DNA of 64,000 bases from CAWHJN01 sp963829705 (GTDB lineage: Bacteria > Bacteroidota > Rhodothermia > Rhodothermales > BA12), in assembly GCA_963829705.1 (NCBI GenBank), contig CAWHJN010000005.1:1550001-1614000 (forward strand), read 5' to 3'. This document shows positions 53,817-62,402 of this stretch, piece by piece (position 1 is the first letter of the stretch; each line of letters opens with the position of its first letter). The notes under the pieces were generated by a model. It worked only from the letters and a program-made list of their open reading frames with translations. It was not told the DNA's origin and did not search any database. A program made the position numbers and the translations under genes.

Positions 53817-54303
53817 GCACCTGCTCCGCACACTCGCCTCCGTCGCGCCCACCACGAAGGTGCTCGACGTGGACTGCGGAAGCGGCGCGCGCGTGGTGCC
53901 GCTCGCCCAACTCGGCTTCTCGGTGACGGCAACCGACTGCGACGCCGCTCGCCTCGACGTGCTGCGCGGCACGCTGGACGCCGAGGGTCTTTCCGCGCAC
54001 CTCGCCGATGCTGACGCCGCGCACCTGCCTTTCCCCGACGACGCTTTCGACTGGGTCGTTGCCGACCGGGTACTCGACGGCTGCTCGCTCGCCGAACAGC
54101 TCGACCTGCTGGCCGAGTGGCGGCGCGTGCTCGCGCCCGGCGGCTGGCTCTACCTCACTGCCGATCCCGCGACGCCACTGAAAGCGGTCGAGAGCCTGCT
54201 CGCCCGCGCCCGCTTCGAACGTTCCGAAGCGCCGCGCATAGACCCCGTCGAGCGCGTCGTGCGCGGCATCTTCCGCCGCGTGGAGGAAGACACGGTCGGG
54301 TGA
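53803..54303 (+). CDS. Class I SAM-dependent methyltransferase (UbiE/BioC type fold)
   Basis: A 166-residue methyltransferase. Motif I is VLDVDCGSGARVVPLAQLGF, post-I acidic residue in VTATDCDAARLDVL, and AHLPFPDDAFDWVVADRVLD is motif II; RVLAPGGWLYLT follows. Typical of methyltransferases acting on small molecules, but the protein is short and the substrate is unknown. The ATG at 53803 lies inside the end of hemH (14-bp overlap), so expression is coupled to heme synthesis. Confidence 0.85.
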   Translation: MRASEHLLRTLASVAPTTKVLDVDCGSGARVVPLAQLGFSVTATDCDAARLDVLRGTLDAEGLSAHLADADAAHLPFPDDAFDWVVADRVLDGCSLAEQLDLLAEWRRVLAPGGWLYLTADPATPLKAVESLLARARFERSEAPRIDPVERVVRGIFRRVEEDTVG

Positions 54304-54401
54304 AGGGGGAAACGAGGAGGTAGAAAGGAGGGAGCATCTGGCCGTCTGTTCCCCATCTGGCATCCGCCCGTTCCGCATTCCGAAATCCCCGTTCCGCACT
54401 T

Positions 54402-56124
54402 TCAACCTCCCACAGGCGGGCGCTGCTGGTGGAAGTCCGTGGCTTGCTGGAAAGCATGCGCCACACGCAGCGCCGCCGCGTCCTGGTCGAGCGCGCCGAT
54501 GAACGAGAGGCTGCCTGGATTGCGGCGGTCAGGCTGGTTTTCGACGGGGTTGAAGGCATTCGGCAGCACCACGCAGGGATGGCCCGTGAGGTTGGTGATG
54601 CCCAGGATGTTGCCACTGAACGACGGCGACACGATGACGTCGTAGTCCGCGAACACCGACGCCATTTGCTGCATGAGCAGCGTTCGCGCCCGCGCCATCT
54701 GGAGGTACTCGACGGCGGGCACCAGGCGCGCGGCGCGGAAGACGTGCGGCCACGCATTGCGCGTCTGCCGCACGAGCTCGTCGGCGCGGTTGGAAAGCGT
54801 GAGGTCGCTGAAGGCCGCCGCTGCTTCCACCGACAGCATCGAGGTGAGCGTGCCGACGGGTAGATCCGTTTCGAGCGTGACGGGTCGCAGATTGGCGCCT
54901 GTGCCGCGCAGTGCGTCGAGCGCGGCGTTGTCGGCGTCGCGCCCGCTGTAATCGGCGTCGAACAGGTTGGCGAAATAGCCGATCCGCAGGCGCGAAAGGG
55001 GGAAGTCCGGATTGAACGCGAATGGCACCGACCGCGCCGATGCGTCACCCTCGTCGGCTCCGTGGATGGCGTCGAAGACGAGCGCGCAGTCGAGCGCGGA
55101 GCGCGCCATGGGGCCGAGCTTGTCCATCGTCCACGACAGCGCCATCGCGCCGCTGCGGCTGACGCGCCCGTAGGTGGGGCGCAGGCCCGTGACGCCGGTG
55201 CGCGTCGAAGGCGAGACGATGGAGCCGAGCGTCTCGCTGCCGATGGCGAACGGCACCAGTCCCGCTGCAACCGCCGCCCCCGGCCCCGCCGAGGAGCCGC
55301 TGCTGCCCTGCTCGACGTTCCACGGGTTGCGCGTGGTGCCGCCGAACCACACGTCGCCCCACGCGAGCGCGCCCAGCGTCAGCTTGGCGACGAGCACCGC
55401 CCCGGCCTCGCGCAGCTTCTCGACGACCGCCGCGTCCGCGTCGATGACCTGATCGCGGTAGGGCATCGCGCCCCACGTCGTCTTCGCACCGCGCGCGGCC
55501 AGCAGGTCTTTCGCGCCGTAGGGGACTCCGTGCAGCGGCCCACGCCACCGCCCTTCGGCGATCTCCCGGTCCGCCTGCTCCGCCTCGGCCATTGCGCGCT
55601 CGGGCATGAGCGTCACGACGGCTTCGAGTTGCGGGATTGTAGCGTTCGAGGCGGTCGAGGAACAGGCGCGTCAGTTCCACGCTCGTCACCTGCCGCGTTT
55701 TCAGCAGGTTCGCCAGCGTGGCGACACCCGCGAAGGCGAGGTCGGCGTCTGCGGCAGGACGCGAGGCGTCCGGGATCCACAGTTCAGGCGCGCGCCCCGC
55801 CGTGTCCATCTCGGAGCGCGCCGGGCGGATGCCGCCTGCGAACGGATCGAACCGCACCGCCGGGGCGACGCTGTTGGGGATTTCGAGTGCTCGAAGCGCC
55901 TCGTAGCCTTCGAGTGCCTCCTCGACATCCTCCACCAGCATCTCGCGCTGCTCGGGCCGGAACGACACGCCCGCGACTTTTTCGGCCCCGGCGATGTCGT
56001 CCACCGTCGGCGCTTCGTCTGGCGCGGGGCCGAGGGCGTCGGCTGGGCGGGGCGAGAACGGCGGCAGGGCGGCTCCGAGGGTGAGCAGGCCCATGCGTTC
56101 GACGAATGCACGACGGTCGAGCAT
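54402..56124 (-). CDS. Amidase family protein with Tat signal (frameshifted)
   Basis: An amidase-signature hydrolase of about 573 residues after repair of one frameshift. The N-terminus MLDRRAFVERMGLLTLGAALPP is a twin-arginine signal, so the enzyme is probably exported folded. The amidase core has the Lys in GVPYGAKDLLAARGAKT and the Ser-cisSer-rich EQGSSGSSAGPGAAVAAG, followed by GSIVSPSTRTGVTGLRPTYG. The frame breaks at 55628-55635: RLERYNPATRSRRD on one side, while the other frame reads QLEAVVTLMPERAMAEAEQ. One base is extra. The parts are open as 55045-56124 and 54402-55616. Substrate is unknown; relatives include peptide amidases. Confidence 0.87.
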
Positions 56125-56178
56125 GGCGGGAATGGAAGGGTGGAAATGCCGGAAAACGCCAGCTTCTGATCAGCGAGA

Positions 56179-57153
56179 TCAGGCGCGGGAGTTGCCGTTA
56201 GACGGCTCTACCTTCTCGTACGCCTCGATGATCTCTTTCACGAGCCGGTGCCGCACGACGTCGCGCTTGTCGAAGTCCACGAAGCCGATGCCTTCGATGC
56301 CTTCGAGGATGCTGCGGGCCTGCACGAGGCCGCTCATCTCGCGGGCGGGCAGGTCGGTCTGCGTCACGTCGCCGGTGATGATGGCGCGGCTGTTGACGCC
56401 GAGGCGCGTCAAGAACATCTTCATCTGCTGCGCCGTCGCATTCTGCGCCTCGTCGAGGATGACGAACGCGGAGTTGAGCGTACGGCCCCTCATAAAGGCC
56501 AGCGGGACGATCTCGACGGCGTTCTGGTCGAGCGCGGCGCGCAGCTTCTCGGGCGGCATCATGTCTTCGAGCGCGTCGTAGAGCGGGCGCAGGTACGGGT
56601 CGATCTTCTCTTTCAGGTCGCCCGGCAGAAAGCCCAGCCGTTCCCCCGCCTCGACAGCGGGGCGCGAGAGCACGATCTTCTTGGCCTGCCGCGATTTGAG
56701 TGCCGCCACAGCCAAGGCAACCGCGGTATACGTCTTCCCGGTTCCAGCTGGGCCTACCGCGAAGACGATGTCGTTCTGCCGCGCTTCCTCGACGAGCTTG
56801 GTCTGGCCGGGCGTTTTGGCCTTCACCATGCCGCCGCCGGGCGTGAACAGGATCACGTCGCGCGAGCCGAGGGTCGACGTGCCCAGCCCGCCGCCGACGC
56901 TCGTGAGCGCGAGCACGGTCTCGACGTCGTTCTCGGTCAGGTTGCTGTTGCGGTTGAGCAGCAGGATGAGTTCATCCAGCACCTGCTCGATGCGCGCGAT
57001 CCGGTCAGGCTCGCCGCGCAGGTACACCTGGTTGCCGCGCGCGGTGATCTGCGTCTGCGGAAACGCCTCCTCGATCTTCCGGAGGTAGACGTCGTTGAAG
57101 CCGAAGAGGAGGAGCGGTTCGGCGTTCTCGATGAGGATGCGTTTCTCTGCCAA
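56179..57153 (-). CDS. PhoH family protein (PhoH-like ATPase)
   Basis: A 324-residue PhoH-type ATPase linked to RNA metabolism in many bacteria. An N-terminal KH-like region (ITARGNQVYLRGEPDRIARI) precedes the ATPase: Walker A GPAGTGKTYTAVA, SRPAVEAGERLGFLPGDLKE, DPYLRPLYDALEDMM, Walker B FVILDEAQNATAQQMKMFLT and the ending VDFDKRDVVRHRLVKEIIEA. Start is a TTG at 57153; no ATG gives the same N-terminus. Only 34 bp separate it from the divergent dapF start, so the promoters must overlap. Confidence 0.95.
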   Translation of the reverse strand: MAEKRILIENAEPLLLFGFNDVYLRKIEEAFPQTQITARGNQVYLRGEPDRIARIEQVLDELILLLNRNSNLTENDVETVLALTSVGGGLGTSTLGSRDVILFTPGGGMVKAKTPGQTKLVEEARQNDIVFAVGPAGTGKTYTAVALAVAALKSRQAKKIVLSRPAVEAGERLGFLPGDLKEKIDPYLRPLYDALEDMMPPEKLRAALDQNAVEIVPLAFMRGRTLNSAFVILDEAQNATAQQMKMFLTRLGVNSRAIITGDVTQTDLPAREMSGLVQARSILEGIEGIGFVDFDKRDVVRHRLVKEIIEAYEKVEPSNGNSRA

Positions 57154-57187
57154 AAGCCTGTCTGATTAACCACGTACGAGTACACGG

Positions 57188-58021
57188 GTGAAACGGAAAC
57201 TGATCGTTGAGTTTACGAAGATGAACGGCGCAGGCAACGACTTCGTCGTCGTCGACAACCGTTTTTATGCCTTCACGCCTGCCGAGTTTACGCGGCTGGC
57301 CCGAACGCTGTGCCGCCGCCACGAGGGCATCGGGGCCGATGGCCTGCTGGCCCTCGACGCCCCCGCCGACGAGGCAACGCACCACTACCGGATGCACTAC
57401 CACAACGCCGACGGCTCGCGCGGGTCGATGTGCGGCAACGGGGCGCGGTGCCTCGCCCGCTACGCCCGCCTCGCGGGTATCGAGGGAGATCCGCTCGTCT
57501 TCGATACCGATGCTGGAACGTACCGCGCCGAGGTGCCCGAAGACGTGGAGGCCGACGTCACGCTGCACGTCCCGCCGCCACGCGGTTTCCGGGGGCTCGA
57601 CGGCGAGGACGCGCGCTTCATCTGGACAGGCACCGAGCACGCCGTCGTGTTCTGCGAAAGTGTCGAGAACGCGCCGGTGGCCGAGGAAGGACTCCGCCTG
57701 CGCCACAGCGCCCAACTCGCGCCTGCGGGAGCCAACGTCAACTTCGTTCAGGTGCAGGCATCCGGTCCGCCTCGTCTGCGCGTACGGACGTTCGAGAAAG
57801 GCGTCGAAGCCGAGACGCGGGCATGCGGCACGGGCGCGCTGGCCTCCGCCCTCGTCGCCGTCTTCGAGCATCGCGTGGACGGATTTCCCGTAGAAGTCCA
57901 CATGCCGGGTGGCACGCTGACCGTCGGCGCGACGCGCACGGGCGATGCCGAGGTCGAAAACCTCACGCTCGCCGGACCCGCCGAAGTGACGTTCCGCGGC
58001 ACCGTCGAGTGGGGCGGATAA
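57188..58021 (+). CDS. dapF: Diaminopimelate epimerase
   Basis: Converts LL- to meso-diaminopimelate for lysine and peptidoglycan. The 277-residue protein has the two catalytic cysteines: Cys82 in GSMCGNGARC and Cys213 in ETRACGTGALA. Other signatures are FTKMNGAGNDFVVVDNR and VNFVQVQA. The start is GTG at 57188. An intrinsic terminator follows immediately. Confidence 0.97.
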   Translation: MKRKLIVEFTKMNGAGNDFVVVDNRFYAFTPAEFTRLARTLCRRHEGIGADGLLALDAPADEATHHYRMHYHNADGSRGSMCGNGARCLARYARLAGIEGDPLVFDTDAGTYRAEVPEDVEADVTLHVPPPRGFRGLDGEDARFIWTGTEHAVVFCESVENAPVAEEGLRLRHSAQLAPAGANVNFVQVQASGPPRLRVRTFEKGVEAETRACGTGALASALVAVFEHRVDGFPVEVHMPGGTLTVGATRTGDAEVENLTLAGPAEVTFRGTVEWGG

Positions 58022-58026
58022 CACGC

Positions 58027-58060
58027 AAAAACCCCGAAGGCTGGTAGGCCCTCGGGGTTT
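58027..58060. terminator. Bidirectional intrinsic terminator between dapF and ppiD-like gene
   Basis: AAAACCCCGA (58028-58037) and TCGGGGTTT (58052-58060) form a GC-rich stem flanked by A- and T-runs, 6 bp after the dapF stop and 23 bp before the convergent PpiD-like stop. It serves both genes. Confidence 0.88.
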
Positions 58061-58082
58061 GCTGTGCTACGTCAAACCGCTG

Positions 58083-60176
58083 TCAACTGTCGAGGCTGGC
58101 GCGGTTGTCGCGGATCTCGGCGTTGTCACGCAGACCTTGGAGGAACTGCGCGAGGATGCGGGCGCGGCGCTGCGAGAGCAGTTCGTTGCGGATGGCGCTG
58201 CGCTGCTCATCGGCGAGGGGCGCGCCCTCGGTGACGCTCGTGACACGGGCCACGAAGGCGGCGTCCTGGCTTTCCACCACGCGCGTCGTCTGGCCCTGCG
58301 GCGTCGCGGCGACGGCGCCGGCGAGGCGCGGCTGCGGGCCGAAGCCGGTCACGAACATGTTCTGCCCGCTGCTCGACATCGAGGCCTGCGTGCCGTTGAC
58401 GCGCGCGGCCAGCCCGTCGAAGCCCTGCGACAGCCCCTCGCGCAACCGCTGCACGGCGATGGCCTTCTTCTTCTCTTTCGTCGCCAGGGTGCGGACTTCC
58501 TCGCGCACCTCGTCGAGGGGACGGAAGCCCTCGGGCGTCACGCCGCGCACGTAGAGCATCACGTAGCGGTCGTTGAGTTCGATGATGTCGCTCAAGTCGC
58601 CCTCGTCGGCGTTCTGAAGAAAGCGGCGGACGGCGCTGCTGCGCCCGATGCCGGGGTAGACCTGCTGCTCGATCTCGACCGTCTGCGTCTCGTAGCCCAG
58701 CCCGTCGTCCTGCGCTTTGGCTTCAAGCTGGTCGAGGGTGCCTTCCTCGACGACGAAGTAGCGGAAGTCGTCGAGCGTGTTGCGCGCTTTCTCGAGCGTC
58801 GAGCGGTCAGCACGGATGGGCGTGGCGAACGTGACCACGTCGAGTTCCTGGCTGGTCTTGCCCGTGACCTCGATCAGGTGGAGGCCGAAGCGCGTCTGCA
58901 CCGGCCCGACGAGCGCGCCGACGGGGTTGTTGAACGCGGCCTCGTCGAACGGCCCCACCATCGCGCCGCGCTCGAACCAGCCGAGGTCGCCGCCCTGCTG
59001 GCCACTGCCCGGGTCCTGCGACACCTGGCGGGCGAGCGCCTCGAATGACGCGCCGTTCTCGATCTGCGTCTTCAATTCGTTGATGCGCGTGCGCGCCGCG
59101 GCGACGGCGTTTGCGTCGTCTTCGGGTGCCGAGATCAGGATGTGACGGGCGCGGGCGTAGGTTTCCGTGCCCTCCCGCGCGCCGCGCACCTTGATGAGGT
59201 AGGCGACGCCGTTGTCGATCACCGGCCCGACGACCTGGCCCACCTGCGGGTTGGGCAGCACTGCCGAGGCGACCGCCGGAGGCAGTTCGCTCGGGCTCTT
59301 GAAGCCGCCACTGTACGGCTCCTCCGAGCCCTGGTCGGCGAGGAACGTCGAGTCGTTCTGGGTCTGCACGAAGCTCGGCTTGATGCGGTCGAGCTCTTTC
59401 TGCACGGCAGCGGTGTCGGCGGCGGTGGCCTGCTTGGTGACCGACACGATGCTGAGGTCGAGCGTCTTCTCCCGCGCGTAGTCGTCGCGGTGCGCGTCGT
59501 AGTACGCTTTCAGGTCGCCGTCGGAAACCGTCACGTCGGCGTCCGGGATAGAGGCGTAGCGCAGGCCCACCACGTCGGCGTTGACCGTGCGGCTGCGGCG
59601 GCGGTACTCGGCTTCGACCTCGGCATCCGAGACGCGCGCCATCGACTCGATGAGCTTCTGGAGCTTGGTCTGGCGGCGCTCGCTGCGGATGTAGTCCTCG
59701 AGCTGCTTGAGCTGCTCCTCGTACTCGGGAGCCTCGATGACGGCCTGAAGCTGCGCCCGGTCCACGCCGCCCTGCCCGTCGGGGAAATACGCCTTGACGA
59801 TGGGGTGGGGGTCGGGGCCGATGAACAACTGCCGGACTTCCTCGTCGGTCACGCCCAGCCCGAGGCGCTCCATCTCGCGCTCGGCGAGGCGCTCGCTGAT
59901 GAGCGATTCGTACGCCTGCTCGTCGGCGGCGTCGAACTCCTGCGGACCGGCATCCGGGTTTTGCTGCGAAATCTGCGAGCGCATCCCCTCGACGCGCGCC
60001 TGGTACTCCTGCTGGGTGATGCCCTCGCCATCGACCGTGATCACGTTGAGCGCGCGGTTGTTACTGAGCGCGTCGAACATGTTCGTGTCCTGGAGCATGA
60101 AGATGACGCCGAACGCGATGACGAGAATCCACAAAATGACGCCGGTGTTGTCCCGGAGTTTGTTCATCACACCCAT
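58083..60176 (-). CDS. PpiD-like peptidylprolyl isomerase (SurA N-domain, parvulin)
   Basis: A 697-residue membrane-anchored periplasmic folding factor. The N-terminal membrane helix is GVILWILVIAFGVIFMLQ. A SurA-type chaperone region follows (GITQQEYQARVEGMRSQ, ERLAEREMERLGLGVTDEEV). A parvulin domain reads YARARHILISAPEDD to GDLGWFERGAMVGPFDEAAF then GLHLIEVTGK. The C-terminal part repeats a chaperone-like fold. The ATG at 60176 matches the typical MGxMNKLRDNTG start. It probably assists outer-membrane protein biogenesis together with SprA and LptD cargo. Confidence 0.93.
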   Translation of the reverse strand: MGVMNKLRDNTGVILWILVIAFGVIFMLQDTNMFDALSNNRALNVITVDGEGITQQEYQARVEGMRSQISQQNPDAGPQEFDAADEQAYESLISERLAEREMERLGLGVTDEEVRQLFIGPDPHPIVKAYFPDGQGGVDRAQLQAVIEAPEYEEQLKQLEDYIRSERRQTKLQKLIESMARVSDAEVEAEYRRRSRTVNADVVGLRYASIPDADVTVSDGDLKAYYDAHRDDYAREKTLDLSIVSVTKQATAADTAAVQKELDRIKPSFVQTQNDSTFLADQGSEEPYSGGFKSPSELPPAVASAVLPNPQVGQVVGPVIDNGVAYLIKVRGAREGTETYARARHILISAPEDDANAVAAARTRINELKTQIENGASFEALARQVSQDPGSGQQGGDLGWFERGAMVGPFDEAAFNNPVGALVGPVQTRFGLHLIEVTGKTSQELDVVTFATPIRADRSTLEKARNTLDDFRYFVVEEGTLDQLEAKAQDDGLGYETQTVEIEQQVYPGIGRSSAVRRFLQNADEGDLSDIIELNDRYVMLYVRGVTPEGFRPLDEVREEVRTLATKEKKKAIAVQRLREGLSQGFDGLAARVNGTQASMSSSGQNMFVTGFGPQPRLAGAVAATPQGQTTRVVESQDAAFVARVTSVTEGAPLADEQRSAIRNELLSQRRARILAQFLQGLRDNAEIRDNRASLDS

Positions 60177-60225
60177 AGGTGACCTCGGAGGCTGGCTGAT
60201 TTCAGAGAAAGACAGAAACAAAATC

Positions 60226-60262
60226 GCTCCGCAGACGCCGTTTTCGGGGCCATCTGCGGAGC
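60226..60262 (-). terminator. Candidate intrinsic terminator / leader hairpin upstream of the ppiD-like gene
   Basis: GCTCCGCAGA (60226-60235) and TCTGCGGAGC (60253-60262) form a perfect 10-bp stem; on the minus strand it is followed by GATTTTGTTT. It lies between the FliA/WhiG-type sigma gene and the PpiD-like gene and probably terminates the sigma transcript. Confidence 0.7.
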
Positions 60263-60408
60263 GCCCCTCGCGGGGCCAATAGCAGGGAAATATACGGCGC
60301 AGGGCCGTCCCTTATTGTGGATTTTGGCAGGGGAAAGGGATGACCGGGGAAGGGGGACTGGTAGGAAAACAACGAGGCGAATCCTCAATAAACCAGTCAC
60401 CAATCCCA

Positions 60409-61170
60409 TCACGCCGCCTTCGCGCGTACTTCGTGCAGCCGGGTGCGGAGGTTGAGCAGCGTCTTGCCCAGGATCTGCGAGATGCGGGCCTCGGTGAGGC
60501 TGAGGAGTTCGGCGATCTCACGCAGCGTCAGGTTCTCGTGGTAGTAGAGCGCCAGGATGCGCTGCTCGCGTTCGGGGATCGTCTTGATCATGCCCTGCAC
60601 GTAGTCTACCATCGAGTTGAACTCGATCTGCTCGAAGTGTGCCTCGGCCTCGTCGTCGGCGATGAGGTCGATGAGCGTCAACTCGGCGTCTTCGTAGAGG
60701 ATGCTGTGCAGCGACAGCGCGAAGCGGCGCTGGGCCTGTGCCAGCAGCTCGTGGTATTCCGATTCGCCAAGTCCGAGGTAGTCGGCCACGTCCTCGTCGG
60801 ACGGCTCGCCGCCCATCGTCTGGCGCAGGATCTCGCGCCCGGCCTGGACTTCGGCGAGGCGGCGTCGCTGGTCGCGCGAGAGCGGGTCGATAGACCGCAG
60901 GTAATCGATGAGCGCGCCGCGGATGCGCCCGTACGCGAACGTGGCGAAGGGCGTGCCGCGCGTGACGTCGTACTGTTCCAGCGCCTGCAACAGCCCGATG
61001 AGGCCCACGCTCTCCAGGTCTTCTTTCGAGGCCAGCGGGTTTTTCGGCACGCTCGTGCGCCCGACGAGGCTACGCACCAGATGAACGCCTTCGCCGATGA
61101 TGGCAGAGCGGTTGCGCTCAGTAGGATCGGCGAAATAGGCTTCGACGAGGGTCTGGAGGGGCGTGGCCAT
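60409..61170 (-). CDS. FliA/WhiG family RNA polymerase sigma factor
   Basis: A 253-residue sigma-28-type factor. Region 2 is LASKEDLESVGLIGLLQALE, QYDVTRGTPFATFAYGRIRG and ALIDYLRSIDPLSRDQRRRL. Region 3 spans LRQTMGGEPSDEDVADYLGL. Region 4 is IPEREQRILALYYHENLTLR then EIAELLSLTEARISQILGKT. In many bacteria this class drives flagellar and chemotaxis genes; none are in this window. A GCCGATAA element (sigma-28 -10 type) lies 49 bp upstream. The ATG at 61170 follows a C/T-rich leader. Confidence 0.93.
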   Translation of the reverse strand: MATPLQTLVEAYFADPTERNRSAIIGEGVHLVRSLVGRTSVPKNPLASKEDLESVGLIGLLQALEQYDVTRGTPFATFAYGRIRGALIDYLRSIDPLSRDQRRRLAEVQAGREILRQTMGGEPSDEDVADYLGLGESEYHELLAQAQRRFALSLHSILYEDAELTLIDLIADDEAEAHFEQIEFNSMVDYVQGMIKTIPEREQRILALYYHENLTLREIAELLSLTEARISQILGKTLLNLRTRLHEVRAKAA

Positions 61171-61218
61171 GGGGGCGGGGGAAAGGTGAAGGGGGAGTGC
61201 TGGAAGGCATCCGTCCGT

Positions 61219-61258
61219 TTATCGGCACCCCACGCCGTCAGCAAAGGGCTGTGGATAA
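61219..61258 (-). promoter_or_regulatory. Sigma-28-type -10 element (GCCGATAA) and consensus DnaA box near the sigma gene
   Basis: On the minus strand GCCGATAA occupies 61226-61219, exactly the sigma-28 -10 consensus, placing a start about 40 nt before the sigma ATG. The -35 position holds TTTG, not TAAA, so the promoter is imperfect. A perfect DnaA box TTATCCACA lies just upstream (61258-61250); a nonamer of this kind is expected by chance about once per two windows. Confidence 0.4.
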
Positions 61259-61312
61259 GTTGGTTGTTGGTCAGGGAAAGCGAGGTTTCCACGCTTTTTT
61301 CCTTTTCGGACC

Positions 61313-61346
61313 GTCACCCTGAGCGAGCAGAGCGAGTCGGAGGGGC
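61313..61346. repeat. REP-like element (GTCACCCTGAGCGAGC...GTCGGAGGGG)
   Basis: GTCACCCTGAGCGAGCAGAG followed by CGAGTCGGAGGGGC matches a palindromic core seen dispersed in many bacterial genomes (from memory). CCCTGAGC-type and inverted AGTCGGAGGG halves could fold into a hairpin. It is a second REP-like element besides 18345-18379. Confidence 0.5.
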
Positions 61347-61493
61347 CTGTTGCCACTGTCGCTTTTTCGGGCCACCGAGCAGCACGAGGCCGTGGCTTCG
61401 TTCGGCATGGCGATCGGGGAGGGCGGCGGCGCTTTCGGCTTTCGCGCACTCGAAAACATCCCCATCTTCCCTCCTCCATTCCCCATCACCCCC

Positions 61494-62402
61494 GTGCGCG
61501 TCCTCTCACGTTCTTCTCTCGTGTTCGCCGTGTGCCTGGCCCTCGTGGCGGGCAGCATGGGCGCGCTGCTGTCATGGCGGTTGGGCGCGTCGCCGTGGTG
61601 GGGCGTGCTCGTGGCGGCGCTCGTGGCGCTCTACCTGCTGCGCGACGCGCGGCGGCGGGCGCTGGCGGTGCAGCACCACTTGCCCGAGGCCGAACGCGCG
61701 TGGCTGGCTGCGCACGTACCGCTCTACGCCGACGCCACGCCCCGCCACCGGCGGCGTTTCGAGCGCGATGTGCAGATGTTCAGGGCCGAGCAGCGCTTCG
61801 AGGGCGTGCGGGGCGTCGAGGCGACGGAGGCGCTCACCCTCATGGTGGCCGCAGGTGCAGCGACGCTGCTCCACGGACGCCCCGACTGGGCGCTGTCCAC
61901 GCGGCGCACGTTCCTGTTCTACCCCGGCCACTTCGACGCCGACTATTTCGACGACAACGAGGGCGATTTCGACGGGATGGCGCATCCGCAGGGGCCGGTC
62001 ATCTTCTCCGCACCCGCCGTCGAGGCGAGCTGGGAATACCGCAACGGCAACAACGTCGTGCTCCACGAACTCGCCCACCTGCTCGATTTCGCCGACAACG
62101 ACGTCGACGGGGCACCGTCGCTCATGGACAGGCGCTCGGCGCAGGCGTGGTCGGCGCTCGTCAAACGCGAAATCCAGCGCATCAAAATCGGGCGGTCGAT
62201 GCTGCGGCGCTACGCGGCCACCAACCACGCCGAGTTCTTCGCGTGTGCGACCGAGGCGTTTTTCGAGCGCCCGGACATCATGGCCCGCCAGCACGCGGAG
62301 TTGTTCGAGGCGCTGTCGGCCTTCTACGCCGTCGATCCGCGCCCTTCAGGTGACGGGGCCGGAGCGGTGGAGGGGGAGAGAGAGGTAGGCGCCGGTGCGT
62401 AG
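61494..62402 (+). CDS. MtfA-like zinc peptidase (M90 family), membrane-anchored
   Basis: A 302-residue protein with an N-terminal membrane segment (LVFAVCLALVAGSMGALLSW, then WWGVLVAALVALYLL) and the M90 signature. The zinc motif is HELAHLLDF, and NHAEFFACATEAFFERP carries the second ligand; RRTFLFYPGHFDADYF and AVEASWEYRNGNNVVLHEL are family segments. MtfA in E. coli is an aminopeptidase that binds Mlc and affects glucose uptake. The GTG at 61494 is the preferred start. Its last 57 bp overlap tail-to-tail with the aminotransferase gene. Confidence 0.87.
   Translation: MRVLSRSSLVFAVCLALVAGSMGALLSWRLGASPWWGVLVAALVALYLLRDARRRALAVQHHLPEAERAWLAAHVPLYADATPRHRRRFERDVQMFRAEQRFEGVRGVEATEALTLMVAAGAATLLHGRPDWALSTRRTFLFYPGHFDADYFDDNEGDFDGMAHPQGPVIFSAPAVEASWEYRNGNNVVLHELAHLLDFADNDVDGAPSLMDRRSAQAWSALVKREIQRIKIGRSMLRRYAATNHAEFFACATEAFFERPDIMARQHAELFEALSAFYAVDPRPSGDGAGAVEGEREVGAGA

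Larger units (their letters stand above)
61171..61493. other. Intergenic region without gene, with regulatory and repeat sequences
   Basis: The 323 bp between the divergent sigma factor and MtfA-like genes carry no convincing gene. They hold a GCCGATAA (minus strand, 61219-61226), a TGTGGATAA (61250-61258), a REP-like sequence (61313-61346) and a C/T-rich leader before the GTG at 61494. An in-frame ATG at 61350 upstream of MtfA is possible but the intervening codons do not resemble a protein. Confidence 0.6.

Noticed and set aside
60340..62388. A 682-codon plus-strand open frame across the sigma factor, a gap and MtfA
   Set aside because: It crosses a REP-like element and reads out of frame with MtfA; typical high-GC shadow.
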